Positions 1 through 8,141 of a stretch of 64,000 nucleotides of DNA are shown here, in pieces. A program made the translations under genes and the position numbers. Below the pieces are notes generated by a model, which saw nothing but the letters and a program-made list of their open reading frames with translations, had not been told where the DNA came from and did no database searches. Position 1 is the stretch's first letter; each line of letters starts with the position of its first letter. The stretch is from Natrinema salsiterrestre (GTDB lineage: Archaea; Halobacteriota; Halobacteria; Halobacteriales; Natrialbaceae), in assembly GCF_029502005.1 (NCBI RefSeq), contig NZ_JAMQOT010000012.1, forward strand, positions 43,199 through 107,198, in the 5' to 3' direction.

Positions 1-37
1 ACGGTACAGGAGGACGTTTTCGAGGCTTCCTTTCGAA

Positions 38-610
38 TCACCCGAGCAAGTACCGGAGCCACGGATTGGACTGCACGATCTCAAGGTCTTCGAGATAGGC
101 ATCCAGCCCGAGAATCCGCCCAGCACCGAACGCGCCCAGCCCGAACAGGAGGACGGCGTACACGATGTGGTCGTCGACGACCCACCCGTGGGCGACAGGA
201 AGCCCTGCCAGAAGCCCGCCGGTCAGCGACGCGAGCCAGTAGAACAGCATCATCACCGCACCCCAGAAGGCGCTCCAACGGACGAACGCACCCAAGATAA
301 GTGCGAGTCCGGTCAACGTGAGCCCCCACATATTGAGCTGGTCGATGAGTGGGTTCCCAGCCATACTCCCCCAGAATCCCATCAGCGGATTACCTTCCGG
401 GACGGCGTTCATCAGGAAACCAGCGGCAGTCCAGTTGTTCTCCGGGTTGGCGTCCAGATACGTGACGAGCTTCGTGACGCCGCCCTGAAAGAGCGTCCAC
501 CCCATCACGATGCGAAGGAGGAACAGTGAGTATCCGACCCAGTGCTCGGAGTAGTCGAACGTGACGGGACGGCCCCAGATTTCCGTTTCGAGGGTTTCTG
601 TCGTTGCCAT
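38..610 (-). CDS. DoxX family membrane protein
   Basis: About 190 residues with four hydrophobic segments (near residues 25-45, 90-115, 118-140 and 145-170), typical in length and layout for DoxX/DoxD-like quinone-associated membrane proteins. The family is linked to thiosulfate:quinone oxidoreductase and to redox control, but the substrate here is not shown. I chose the ATG giving MATTETLE. An in-frame ATG seven codons upstream (base 631) is also possible, because a TATA-like TTAATAA lies about 25 nt before it, which would fit a leaderless transcript. A 13-bp palindrome overlaps that upstream start. Family confident, function not. Confidence 0.8.
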   Translation of the reverse strand: MATTETLETEIWGRPVTFDYSEHWVGYSLFLLRIVMGWTLFQGGVTKLVTYLDANPENNWTAAGFLMNAVPEGNPLMGFWGSMAGNPLIDQLNMWGLTLTGLALILGAFVRWSAFWGAVMMLFYWLASLTGGLLAGLPVAHGWVVDDHIVYAVLLFGLGAFGAGRILGLDAYLEDLEIVQSNPWLRYLLG

Positions 611-620
611 AGTGCAGCTA

Positions 621-633
621 GAATGATTCATTC
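621..633. promoter_or_regulatory. 13-bp palindrome at the DoxX start
   Basis: GAATGA-T-TCATTC is a perfect inverted repeat next to the DoxX start codon and just downstream of a TATA-like element on the minus strand. Its position suits a repressor operator. No regulator can be assigned. Confidence 0.4.
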
Positions 634-992
634 ATAATTTATTACAATTGTGCTTATTAAGGGGCGGATATCAGGGCGAGAAATCTTCGAATCGAAACCG
701 ACCAATGAGTATGGCCATCACTCCCGATTGCTGGTCTGCTCAATCTGATGGGTATGTATTCCCGTATGCACGCTCGCTCTGAGTAACCCGGAGTTCGTGG
801 GGGCAGCGGTTTCAGACAGTATTAGACCCGAACAGTGAACCGCATACGCTCCCCTCGCAGTCGTTTGTCCCCGTGCGATGCGGCGAACCCAGTCGAAGCC
901 AGCTCACGATTTTGATTCTATGGGTAAGTGACGCCCCCTGTTTTTGATTTGTAAGCGCAATCGACAAAGACGATGCCTGCGATGGTGTACAT
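634..992. other. Divergent intergenic region
   Basis: About 360 bases between the DoxX gene and the YHS permease, which point away from each other. The left end carries the DoxX promoter (AT-rich, TTAATAA on the minus strand). I see no convincing gene; short open frames here lack family features. Confidence 0.5.
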
Positions 993-2396
993 ATGCAGGC
1001 CGCGCTCGTCGAGGGGATTCTCGAATCGCTACGGATCGGTATTGGATTTCTCTGGACAGCCGCGTGGGCGATTATTATGGGGCTCGCCATCACGAGTCTC
1101 GTCCAGGTCTACGTCTCGAAAGAGCGGATGGCCAACGTTCTCGGAGAGGGGAACCTGAGTGGACTCACAAAGGCGACACTGTTCGGCGCTGCGAGTAGTG
1201 GGTGTAGCTTCGGGGCCGTCGCCATCGGGAAAGGATTGTTCAAGAAGGGAGCGCATACAGTGAACTTCCTCGCGTTCATGTTCGCGTCGACGAACCTCAT
1301 CGTGGAGTTGGGTCTGATGATTCTGATTCTCCTCGGGTGGGAGTTCCTCGTCGCAGAACTCCTCGGTGGCGTCATCCTCATCGCCGTGATGGCACTGCTC
1401 GTCCATCTGACGCTCCCCGAGAATCTGTTCGAGCAAGTCCGGCAGGAACTGAATCAACACGACCACGAGCAGGGAACCACCGAGGACCCGACCTGCGGAA
1501 TGGAAGGCAAAGACGAGTACTCGCTGGTGACCGACGGTAGCGAGACGCTGAAGTTCTGCTCGAAGGGCTGTATGGAGACCTACCAGCAGGAAGCCGCAAG
1601 TAGCGGCGGCTGGCAAAATGAACTCCTCTCGTGGGGCGGGTGGTACAAAATCGGGAATCAGTATCGCAAGGAGTGGTCGATGATCTGGACGGACGTCATC
1701 GCGGGCTTTCTCATTTCGGGGTTCGTCATCGTCTTCGTCCCCCAGCGGGTGTGGAACACGCTGTTCCTCCAGGGCGACGGACTACTCGTCAGCGCCGAGA
1801 ACGCCATCATGGGAGTGACGATCGCCGTTATCAGCTTCGTTGGGAGCATCGGCAACGTCCCGTTTGCCGTCGCATTGTGGGGCGGCGGTGTCAGCTTCGC
1901 CGGAGTCATCGCGTTCGTCTACGCCGATCTCATCACGATTCCAGTCCTGAACGTCTACCGGAAGTACTACGGCTGGAAAGTGATGCTGTACATCCTTGGC
2001 GTCTTCTTCGTCACGATGGCCTTTACCGGCTTCCTCATGGAGCAACTGTTCGCGGCGCTCGACATAATCCCGAACCTCGCTGGCGGGCAGACAGCGTCCG
2101 AACAGACGTACTTCGAGCTCAACTACACCTTCTACCTCAACATAATCGCGTTCGCACTCTCTGGCTTCCTCCTCTACGTCTACCGCCGAGGATTGGGTGC
2201 CCCCGGCCAATATCGTGACCCGGTCTGTGGGATGCGGACCGATGATAGCGGGCCGAGTCTCACCCACGACGGCGAGACGTACTACTTCTGTTCGAACCGG
2301 TGCAAGCAATCGTTCGAGAAGCACCCATCCAAATTTGCACATCAGCACCCACAGGTTTCTGGGACGGGAGCTTCCCAGAACCATGAGGATCACTAA
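993..2396 (+). CDS. Permease with two YHS/TRASH metal-binding domains
   Basis: 467 residues. It has two hydrophobic halves, each with permease helices, separated by a soluble segment. Motif SSGCSFGAVAIG near residue 69 is typical of the DUF318/ArsP-type and SO_0444-type metal permeases. A YHS/TRASH-like segment (CGM...FCSKGCMETY) sits between the halves near residues 165-195, and a second (DPVCGM...FCSNRCKQSF) near residues 410-440 at the C-terminus. Such domains bind heavy metals such as copper. A role in metal efflux is inferred from family and domains. The start ATG was picked because the frame has no better upstream start. The copper-type regulator gene follows, separated by a palindrome. 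Confidence 0.82.
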   Translation: MQAALVEGILESLRIGIGFLWTAAWAIIMGLAITSLVQVYVSKERMANVLGEGNLSGLTKATLFGAASSGCSFGAVAIGKGLFKKGAHTVNFLAFMFASTNLIVELGLMILILLGWEFLVAELLGGVILIAVMALLVHLTLPENLFEQVRQELNQHDHEQGTTEDPTCGMEGKDEYSLVTDGSETLKFCSKGCMETYQQEAASSGGWQNELLSWGGWYKIGNQYRKEWSMIWTDVIAGFLISGFVIVFVPQRVWNTLFLQGDGLLVSAENAIMGVTIAVISFVGSIGNVPFAVALWGGGVSFAGVIAFVYADLITIPVLNVYRKYYGWKVMLYILGVFFVTMAFTGFLMEQLFAALDIIPNLAGGQTASEQTYFELNYTFYLNIIAFALSGFLLYVYRRGLGAPGQYRDPVCGMRTDDSGPSLTHDGETYYFCSNRCKQSFEKHPSKFAHQHPQVSGTGASQNHEDH

Positions 2397-2407
2397 CCGT
2401 CATGTCT

Positions 2408-2422
2408 CGATACCAAGTATCG
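2408..2422. promoter_or_regulatory. Palindrome CGATAC-N3-GTATCG, candidate operator
   Basis: A perfect 6-bp inverted repeat with 3-nt spacer lies 12 nt after the permease stop and about 107 nt before the regulator start. The identical arms recur at 24784-24798 at the same relative place before the second regulator copy, and the sequence between palindrome and gene is also visibly conserved between the copies. It is a likely autoregulatory operator or promoter element. Confidence 0.6.
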
Positions 2423-2528
2423 TGGCCAGGTAGCCCAGAGTATTGCTTCGGCCAATCAAAACAGGTACAGCGATGTCTCGAGAACTCTTATGCATGAGCA
2501 GGTATCTCGGCGGATCAAGGTGGGGGAC

Positions 2529-3119
2529 ATGAATCGGCGGCGAGCCGATACAGTGGTCGGTGGCTTGGTCGCCGCCGTCCTCGTCGTCGGCGGTGTGCTC
2601 AGCTGGCAAGCATATCAGCAACAGCAAGCCTTCGACCAGATGGGATCGATGATGGGCACGTCGATGGGGTCTGTTCACGGAACAAATCCACTTTGGTACG
2701 TCCTCGAAACCTTCCTCGTCTCGGCTGTCATCGGTGGGGGGTATCTCGTGATTCGGGATGAGGTCATCAGCAGAGACGTAACCGACCGCTCACAGAATGA
2801 AATGGCGAATCCGACCGATCCGGAGGGTGACGAATCGCCAGAGGGAACCACCCAACCAGACGGGGCTATCAATCCAGAGTCTCAGCCACAGGCTCGTGTG
2901 TTGGAACTCTTGCCGGATGATGAACGCCGTATCCTCGAACCAGTCATCTCCTCGCCCGGCATCACACAGATCGAATTACGAGATCGCTCGGACTTCTCGA
3001 AGAGCAAGGTCAGTCAGACGGTCAGTGCCCTCGAGAAGCGTGGACTGTTATACCGCGAGCGTCAGGGGCGAACGTATCGTATCTATCCGAGTGACGACCT
3101 GCGGCAGAGTCAGAGCTAG
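2529..3119 (+). CDS. Membrane-anchored winged-helix regulator, copy 1
   Basis: 196 residues from MNRRRADT. The chosen ATG gives exactly the same length as the paralog at 24903-25493. TM helix 1 covers about residues 7-28. A loop rich in Met, Gln and His (QMGSMMGTSMGSVHGTNP) follows, then TM helix 2 at about residues 58-77, an acidic linker, and a MarR/TrmB-like winged helix from about residue 125 (SKSKVSQTVSALEKRGLL as recognition region, RTYRIYP as wing). With both helices in the membrane the loop would face outside and the wHTH inside, a one-component transmembrane sensor. The Met/His loop suggests Cu(I)/Ag(I) sensing; this is inference. It follows a YHS-domain metal permease. Confidence 0.8.
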   Translation: MNRRRADTVVGGLVAAVLVVGGVLSWQAYQQQQAFDQMGSMMGTSMGSVHGTNPLWYVLETFLVSAVIGGGYLVIRDEVISRDVTDRSQNEMANPTDPEGDESPEGTTQPDGAINPESQPQARVLELLPDDERRILEPVISSPGITQIELRDRSDFSKSKVSQTVSALEKRGLLYRERQGRTYRIYPSDDLRQSQS

Positions 3120-3171
3120 CATTTGCTAGCGCCTATCGATCAGTTTTGTAGTTAGGCGTCGTATCTACCCC

Positions 3172-3333
3172 ATATGTAATCGCCACGTCCCCTACTTGAT
3201 AACGGACTACGAAGCGGCGAGGCTCAAAGCGGATGAAGAGGGGACCGAAGAACCGGACACCCGAGACACAGAACAGACAGCGAGGGATCAGCCCGGATTA
3301 CTGGCGACTCTCAGGAGCCGACTCGCTCGATAA
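3172..3333 (+). pseudogene. Small ORF downstream of regulator, start codon lost
   Basis: An open frame beginning ICNRHVPYLITDYEAA and ending at TAA 3331-3333 reads like a real haloarchaeal protein (acidic, no rare composition). Its first codon is ATA. The equivalent place after the second regulator copy (25539) reads ATG TGT AAG, so ATG has apparently become ATA here. No other start is available before the upstream in-frame stop. Product unknown. It could be a remnant, or it could use an undetected start. Confidence 0.4.
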
Positions 3334-3490
3334 TTCCCGGTCCAGGTCACCCCACTTGCTGTCTCGAAGGTCGGCTCGTGAATCCACACCTTTCGAAGAC
3401 GCTGGCTTCTGATGTCAACGCTACATCGTCTTCTTCCAGCCACCGTCCATCGATCAGTGTATCGTCAATTAGGCAGCACTCTTCTCCAGT

Positions 3491-3693
3491 ATGGCCAATC
3501 CTCGGTCCAGGATGAATGAGTGGCTCGAAGACAATCAGGAACTCTACTGGAAGATTGTCATTCCCGCCAAGTGCAAACGGGAGTTCCGCGACAAACTGGA
3601 CCAGGCGAATATAAATCAACGAACATTATTCCCGGCCTCGATGGAATCGCGACGTGGCTCAAGGAGTATTACAGACCGAGCGCTTCGCAGTGA
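3491..3693 (+). pseudogene. FRG-domain protein, C-terminal fragment, frameshifted
   Basis: The frame from 3491 encodes NEWLEDNQELYWKIVIPAKC...FRDKLDQANIN, the C-terminal part of FRG-domain proteins. The expected ending (PGLDGIATWLKEYYRPS) continues in another frame from about 3628 to the TGA at 3691-3693, so there is a frameshift near 3626-3632. The N-terminal two thirds of the family are missing. FRG proteins are often toxins or defence components; this one is dead or residual. Confidence 0.65.
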
Positions 3694-3733
3694 CTGCACG
3701 GAAAAAGGGGAGATGGAACTGCTGGCCAACTAC

Positions 3734-4195
3734 TCAGTGTCGTCCGTGATGGTGCTTCCTACGGCGATGGCACTTCTGGCGGTGATGGGGACTCCGTTTC
3801 GTGGATTCCTCCTCAGTCCGTTCGGCCTCGCTCGCCGTTTCGGAATCGACGTCGATTCGCTTTTCGACGTCCGCTATCGAATCGTTCTCCAGCAGTATCT
3901 CCAGTCGGCGTTCGAACTCCGTGTCGTCGATTTCGCCAACTGCGTACTGCCGTTTGAGAGTATCTAGAGCCACCGATTCGTCCGTCGAACCGCTCGAGGT
4001 ATCACCGTACGCCTCGGAGGGGTCGTTCGATTCACTGTCGGCCAGTGCCCACACTGCCCCGGCCCCGACGACGAACGCGGGGAGAAGCCAGAACCAGGCG
4101 CTGTTCGACCCCGCAGCCGCGAGACCACCACCGAGCGTCAGGAGGCCGACGACCCAGTTGCGGCTCACCGTCACGCCCCCAATTGCATGTTCCAC
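3734..4195 (-). CDS. SHOCT-domain membrane protein
   Basis: 153 residues. Two adjacent hydrophobic helices (about residues 14-31 and 33-51) are followed by an acidic linker and a SHOCT domain (LDTLKRQYAVGEIDDTEFERRLEILL) near residues 78-104, then a charged His/Arg-rich tail. SHOCT is a short oligomerisation-type domain common at C-termini of small membrane proteins. Six further SHOCT-tailed proteins or remnants occur in this window, but this one lacks the Met-Gly loop of the others and is on the opposite strand. Specific function unknown. Confidence 0.65.
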   Translation of the reverse strand: MEHAIGGVTVSRNWVVGLLTLGGGLAAAGSNSAWFWLLPAFVVGAGAVWALADSESNDPSEAYGDTSSGSTDESVALDTLKRQYAVGEIDDTEFERRLEILLENDSIADVEKRIDVDSETASEAERTEEESTKRSPHHRQKCHRRRKHHHGRH

Positions 4196-4435
4196 ACATT
4201 ACTGTTGCAACCATGCGACCAAAAGGCTCACGGCGTCTCGCGGTGGGGCCGTCGTGGCATTTGCGGTCTCCATGGGGGTGGGTTCAGTCGACCTGTCAAT
4301 ACACGCGGCGCCAGTAGAACAGATAGAGCGCGATGACGAGATCCCGCAGGAGTTTCGAACTTCGCCCGCAGTGGACGAGGCCGTTGATCGTCAAGAGAGC
4401 GGTATCCTCGCCGAGATACACGGCCCTTGGATGCC

Positions 4436-4758
4436 ACCGCACGTCGACTTACGCTACTCGCTGCCCCCCGCTCGTCGCGGCGACCGGAACAGCTGCCGCC
4501 CACGGTGGCGGTAGCTACGGCGGCGGCATGATGGGCGGCGGCTGGAGCCTCTTCGGCGGGACGATGGGTCTCTGGGGGCTCCTCTGGATGGAATTGCTCA
4601 TCGCGATCCCGCTCTATCTCGTCTTGGCGCTCGCAAGGCGTGGCCGAGATGGTACCGATGAACGGCCGCTGACGGTCCTCAGAGACCGCTACGCACGCGG
4701 TGAGCTCTCGGACGACGAGTTTGAACGGTGGCGCGAGCAACTGGAACGGGCCGGATGA
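4436..4758 (+). pseudogene. SHOCT membrane protein with frameshifted signal peptide
   Basis: From about base 4480 the sequence encodes VAATGTAAAHGG, a Gly/Met loop (SYGGGMMGGGW), one TM helix and the SHOCT tail RDRYARGELSDDEFE, closely matching the intact gene at 33774-34127. In the signal peptide the Arg-Arg-Leu frame (ACC GCA CGT CGA from 4436) is broken at a run of six C where the homologous frame needs seven, so the signal and the mature part are out of frame. An alternative open frame reaches back to 4333, but its N-terminus has no signal peptide. This could be a real frameshift or a homopolymer sequencing error. Confidence 0.6.
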
Positions 4759-4850
4759 CGCTTCGGGAATCCGTTCCAGCACAGGTGAACCCACCCGCCA
4801 CGACCGCTCCAGGCCCCATTCTTAAGTCTGCTAATAGCGTACTATATTGG

Positions 4851-5273
4851 ATGACGTACACAATTCAAGAGCCAGTATCCGGTGACTTCGACCAGGTAGT
4901 CGAGACGACAATCGACGCACTCAAAGGCGAAGAATTCGGCGTCCTCTGTGACATCGACGTGTAGGCGACGCTCAAGGAGAAGGTCGGCGAGGAGTTCCGA
5001 CAGTACCGCATCCTCGGGGCGTGCAATCCGGGACTGGCCCACGAGGGCTTGAACGAAGAGATCGAACTCGGTGCGCTCCTCCCGTGTAACGTTATCGTCT
5101 ACGAAACCGATGATGGCGAGGTCATGGTGAGTGCAGTCGATCCGCGACAGCTCGTCGGTATCGCCGACAACGAGGCGCTCGGCTCGATCACGAACAAGGT
5201 CCACGATAGGTTCGAGCACGTCCTCGCTAGCGTCGCTGACGAATTCGACTCCCCCATCGGAGGCCTGAGATAG
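4851..5273 (+). pseudogene. DUF302 protein interrupted by an amber codon
   Basis: The frame starts with MTYTIQEPVSGDF and continues through LLPCNVIVYETD to ASVADEF, matching the intact 138-residue DUF302 protein at 34223-34639 over its whole length. Codon 38 is TAG (4962-4964) where the intact copy has CAG (Gln). No other disruption is seen, so this is one C-to-T change. DUF302 proteins are small cytosolic domains often found with metal and redox genes. A truncated 37-residue product, or restart at an internal codon, is possible. UAG is also an ordinary stop elsewhere in this window. Confidence 0.8.
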
Positions 5274-5630
5274 ATGTCGTCATTGAATCAAATTGACACC
5301 ACGACCATCGTTTTCCTCATCCTCGGGGTGATTATCGTCCTGCCGATACTCACGATGGGGATGGGATTCGGCGGGATGATGGGGTACGGAGGCATGATGG
5401 GGGGGTACGGTACGACTAGTGGCTGGTGGCCACTCGTTGGGATGCTCGTCCAGTTGGTCTTCCTCCTCGTTCTGCTCGGTGGGGGATACCTCGTCTTCCA
5501 CCGGGTGACGGAATCGCAGTCGTCGCGGAATCCCGCGATGGAGGTTCGCACTGCGTACGCCCGTGGCGATCTCTCCGATGAGGAGTTCGAGGAGCGGTGT
5601 GCGAACCTAAGCCGCGAGAAGTATCCATAG
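5274..5630 (+). CDS. SHOCT-domain membrane protein (Met-Gly loop)
   Basis: 118 residues. TM helix 1 at about residues 9-30 runs into a Met/Gly loop (GFGGMMGYGGMMGGYG), then TM helix 2 at about residues 51-75 and a SHOCT tail (RTAYARGDLSDEEFEER). The start ATG directly follows the TAG of the DUF302 frame. It is the counterpart of 34643-34996 and a more distant one of 39309-39677. Met-rich stretches between membrane helices can bind Cu(I); that role is inferred. It looks intact although both neighbours are broken. Confidence 0.75.
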   Translation: MSSLNQIDTTTIVFLILGVIIVLPILTMGMGFGGMMGYGGMMGGYGTTSGWWPLVGMLVQLVFLLVLLGGGYLVFHRVTESQSSRNPAMEVRTAYARGDLSDEEFEERCANLSREKYP

Positions 5631-5658
5631 CACGATCATATCTCCATTGGTACAGTGT

Positions 5659-5770
5659 CGGAGATTCTTGACTGCGCTCGGAGCCGGAATCGCAAGTCTC
5701 ACTGGATGTGTTGGGAATCTTCCGGGCAGTGGCGGTAGCGTCGACGAGACGATTTACGTCGGAATCTACC
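5659..5770 (+). pseudogene. N-terminal remnant of the CuA-type lipoprotein
   Basis: Bases 5659-5770 encode RRFLTALGAGIASLTGCVGN...ETIYVGIY, matching the first 45 or so residues of the CuA-motif lipoprotein at 39687-40277, after a SHOCT gene exactly as there. The start codon position reads ATA instead of ATG, and homology stops abruptly near 5770, so the copper-binding C-terminus is gone. Confidence 0.7.
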
Positions 5771-5856
5771 CTTCCCCAGCTACATCTACGAGTCACGTAC
5801 CTAGCGTTCCATCCGGCTGAAGTTCTCGATAGCTATCTTGGCATCGATATTTACTC

Positions 5857-6906
5857 TTATCGTCTCGCAGCCGACCGCTCTTCGCGTATGTTTTGTACCC
5901 CCAAATAGAGAATTGCCATGCTCATCACCAGTGCACCGCCGAGGAGCAGAGTTAGGCTGAGATCATGCAGTAGTCCAATGCCGTACGTATGGCTGATGGT
6001 CTTACTTGCAACCGAAATACTGCCTATGAGTAGCATGATTCCGAAGGCCGCTCTGAGTTCTGTATCATCGATATGATCAGTAAGCGTCGCTCCGAGCTGG
6101 GTTCCGACTGTACTACCGATAAGCAGGGGGAGCAACATGGCGAAATGAATTGCGCCCCGTTGTCCGTATGCGAACGCCCCATAGGCGCTCGAAATGGTGA
6201 TTTGAAAGATATCTGTGCCAACGGCGACAGCCCCTGGCAATGCTAACCCATACATGAGTGCTGGCATCATTAAGAATCCGCCACCGACACCAAGAAATCC
6301 AGAGAGGCCTCCAATGAGCACTGCGAGTAGTAACACGACCCAGATTGAGATCTCTGTGCCTCCTCGAAAAGAAATAGTCGGAGGTATGGAAATTTGCTCG
6401 AGGACTCTCGAGGATGGGCTCACGATAGTTCTCTCTTCTTCGAGTGCGGGATGTCGCCCGTCATGGATGACGAACACGCCAACTGCTGCAAGCAGTATGA
6501 CATACAATACGCTCACTACGAGATCAGCGAGTCCCAAACCGACTAGTGCCAGTAGTACTCGTTTCCCGATTTCAATGCCGACTGTCATCCCGACGATCAA
6601 CAGCAGACCGAGTCGATAGTCGATATGACCGAGATCACGGTGAGTGAGAGTCGCAATAAGGGATGTCCAAAAGACGAAGGCGAGTCCAGTCCCGACGGCA
6701 GTTGGGGCAGAATGACCAAGAACGAGAAGCGCAGGAGTGACAAAGAAGCTGCCACCCATCCCAAAAAACCCGAAGAGAATACCGACGGTCAAGCCGAACA
6801 CAACGAAAAGCACGATTAGCGGGAGGGTCAATTCGAAGAGACTCATACAGCCACGTACAATCGCAGACGCCACAGTTGTTTCTTCACTCTCATTTGAATG
6901 TAGCAT
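5857..6906 (-). CDS. TauE/SafE family sulfite/organosulfonate exporter
   Basis: 349 residues, about eight to nine hydrophobic helices in two halves, each with the family's Gly-rich motif (GILFGFFGMGGSFFVTPAL near residue 42 and GGLSGFLGVGGGFLMMPAL near residue 200). Members move sulfite, sulfonates or related anions across the membrane. The start at 6906 is supported by a GGTGG Shine-Dalgarno-like stretch just upstream; an internal ATG at 6846 sits directly before the first helix and is an alternative. A second, shorter member of the family is at 26111-26896. Confidence 0.88.
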   Translation of the reverse strand: MLHSNESEETTVASAIVRGCMSLFELTLPLIVLFVVFGLTVGILFGFFGMGGSFFVTPALLVLGHSAPTAVGTGLAFVFWTSLIATLTHRDLGHIDYRLGLLLIVGMTVGIEIGKRVLLALVGLGLADLVVSVLYVILLAAVGVFVIHDGRHPALEEERTIVSPSSRVLEQISIPPTISFRGGTEISIWVVLLLAVLIGGLSGFLGVGGGFLMMPALMYGLALPGAVAVGTDIFQITISSAYGAFAYGQRGAIHFAMLLPLLIGSTVGTQLGATLTDHIDDTELRAAFGIMLLIGSISVASKTISHTYGIGLLHDLSLTLLLGGALVMSMAILYLGVQNIREERSAARR

Positions 6907-7196
6907 GAACCACCTTTTGCAACGGTTCGTGACCCCGTCACATCTCTACTCTGTATCATGAACCAGGGCAGTAGTATAGCAAGTGAAAAATCAAAGTACC
7001 ACACCAATCACTTAACGGACAGACACCAGCGGAGGTGCTAAACTAGACAGTGCTGTTTGTTTCATTCCAAACTGGTGCACCATCTGCTCACCACATACTC
7101 TCTATCTACCGATCTCTGCGGTGAACACGAATAGTTTGATGCGTTCTAGAACGTTCTCATTCGGATATCAAACGTCCACCCGAGTAATCTAGTAGA

Positions 7197-7553
7197 TTAG
7201 TCGGCAGCGTGTTCGGCCTGTTGAGTCTTAGCTACGTCCAGTGGGTCAGCTGTCGATGTTGCAGTGACCAGTCGCAAGAACTGGCCCGCGTTCGTGAGGA
7301 GTTTGTTCTCGGCCTTCCGGAGGTGTTCTTCGTAGGTCGAACGAGCGACGGCTGTCTGTTCGGCCAGGTCCCGGAGGGAGGTCTTCCGCGGTTGTTTGTA
7401 GTAGCCGCGTTCCAGTGCTAATTGGAGTGCCGCTAGCTGTCGGTCAGGGAGGTCTTCGAACAGTTGACTCGCCGGAGCCAGCATACTGTGGGGGATCTGT
7501 GTCTCCGAGATCCCCCTTCTAGAGCAAACTACCAGTTCGGGCAGACAGGACAA
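7197..7553 (-). CDS. Bacterio-opsin-activator-type HTH protein, probably truncated
   Basis: 118 residues ending in a Bat-type HTH_10 domain (LPDRQLAALQLALERGYY...SLRDLAEQTAVARSTYEEHLRKAENKLL, about residues 33-85). Haloarchaeal regulators of this class normally carry a GAF/PAS or other sensor domain of 100 residues or more before the HTH. Here the upstream 23 residues look unlike a sensor, and an internal ATG (7484) would leave the HTH alone. It is likely the 3' end of a larger gene, or a free-standing DNA-binding domain. Confidence 0.6.
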   Translation of the reverse strand: MSCLPELVVCSRRGISETQIPHSMLAPASQLFEDLPDRQLAALQLALERGYYKQPRKTSLRDLAEQTAVARSTYEEHLRKAENKLLTNAGQFLRLVTATSTADPLDVAKTQQAEHAAD

Positions 7554-7705
7554 TGACTCCCACCGTACTAGCGATCTTACTCACAGGATACGGCCTTGGG
7601 CTCATGACCGCTGCATACACAGTAGCACTAGATATGACGGCTTTACTCGGCGGTATACTAGTTGCTGTTTCTTCCTTCTACATCATCATAACCGATGACT
7701 GGTGA
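7553..7705 (+). CDS. Small membrane protein (50 aa)
   Basis: ATG at 7553, stop TGA at 7703-7705. The product has two hydrophobic stretches (VLAILLTGYGLGLMTAAY and LLGGILVAVSSFYIII) and ends in DDW, a two-helix hairpin. It starts head-to-head with the HTH fragment on the other strand. No recognised family, but composition and clean boundaries favour a real gene. Function unknown. Confidence 0.5.
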   Translation: MTPTVLAILLTGYGLGLMTAAYTVALDMTALLGGILVAVSSFYIIITDDW

Positions 7706-7810
7706 AAATAGGTCGATGGGATTGGAGAGACAAATCCAGTGGTCGTATTTTCCTCAAGAACCCCTGGTCAGTTTGGAGCATCTAAATCGAACTGAATCTC
7801 TGACGCGCGG

Positions 7811-8101
7811 CTACAAACTCGACGAGTAACACACATCGCATTCCAGACGCTCATCGAAGGTCACATTATCAAGATACGCTGCCTTCTGATCGAAGTCATC
7901 AACATCAAACGGCAGTAGTATACCCGATCGGATCTCGATATGGTAGGATATATAGATAATGGCGGGCTCCCGACTGCCATATGCGAATCGCTCGAGGTGC
8001 TCAAGGATGAGCGCTGCTCGACTAAGTTCAAGATGTCTATTACGTGCTTGTATTCCGGAACCTGACCGCGCTCGCGCGTTCTCCCAGTTCGACGGCGTCA
8101 A
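7811..8101 (-). CDS. Hypothetical protein
   Basis: 96 residues, no family recognised. The middle (LELSRAALILEHLERF) could be an amphipathic helix; the C-terminus holds a CDVC pair. Codon use is less GC-biased than in neighbouring genes. It precedes the membrane wHTH operon on the same strand side but is separated from it by about 40 bases. It may be a remnant. Confidence 0.35.
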   Translation of the reverse strand: MTPSNWENARARSGSGIQARNRHLELSRAALILEHLERFAYGSREPAIIYISYHIEIRSGILLPFDVDDFDQKAAYLDNVTFDERLECDVCYSSSL

Positions 8102-8141
8102 TCGTAGCGCAGAACACTAGAAACACCATATTCTTCTTATG

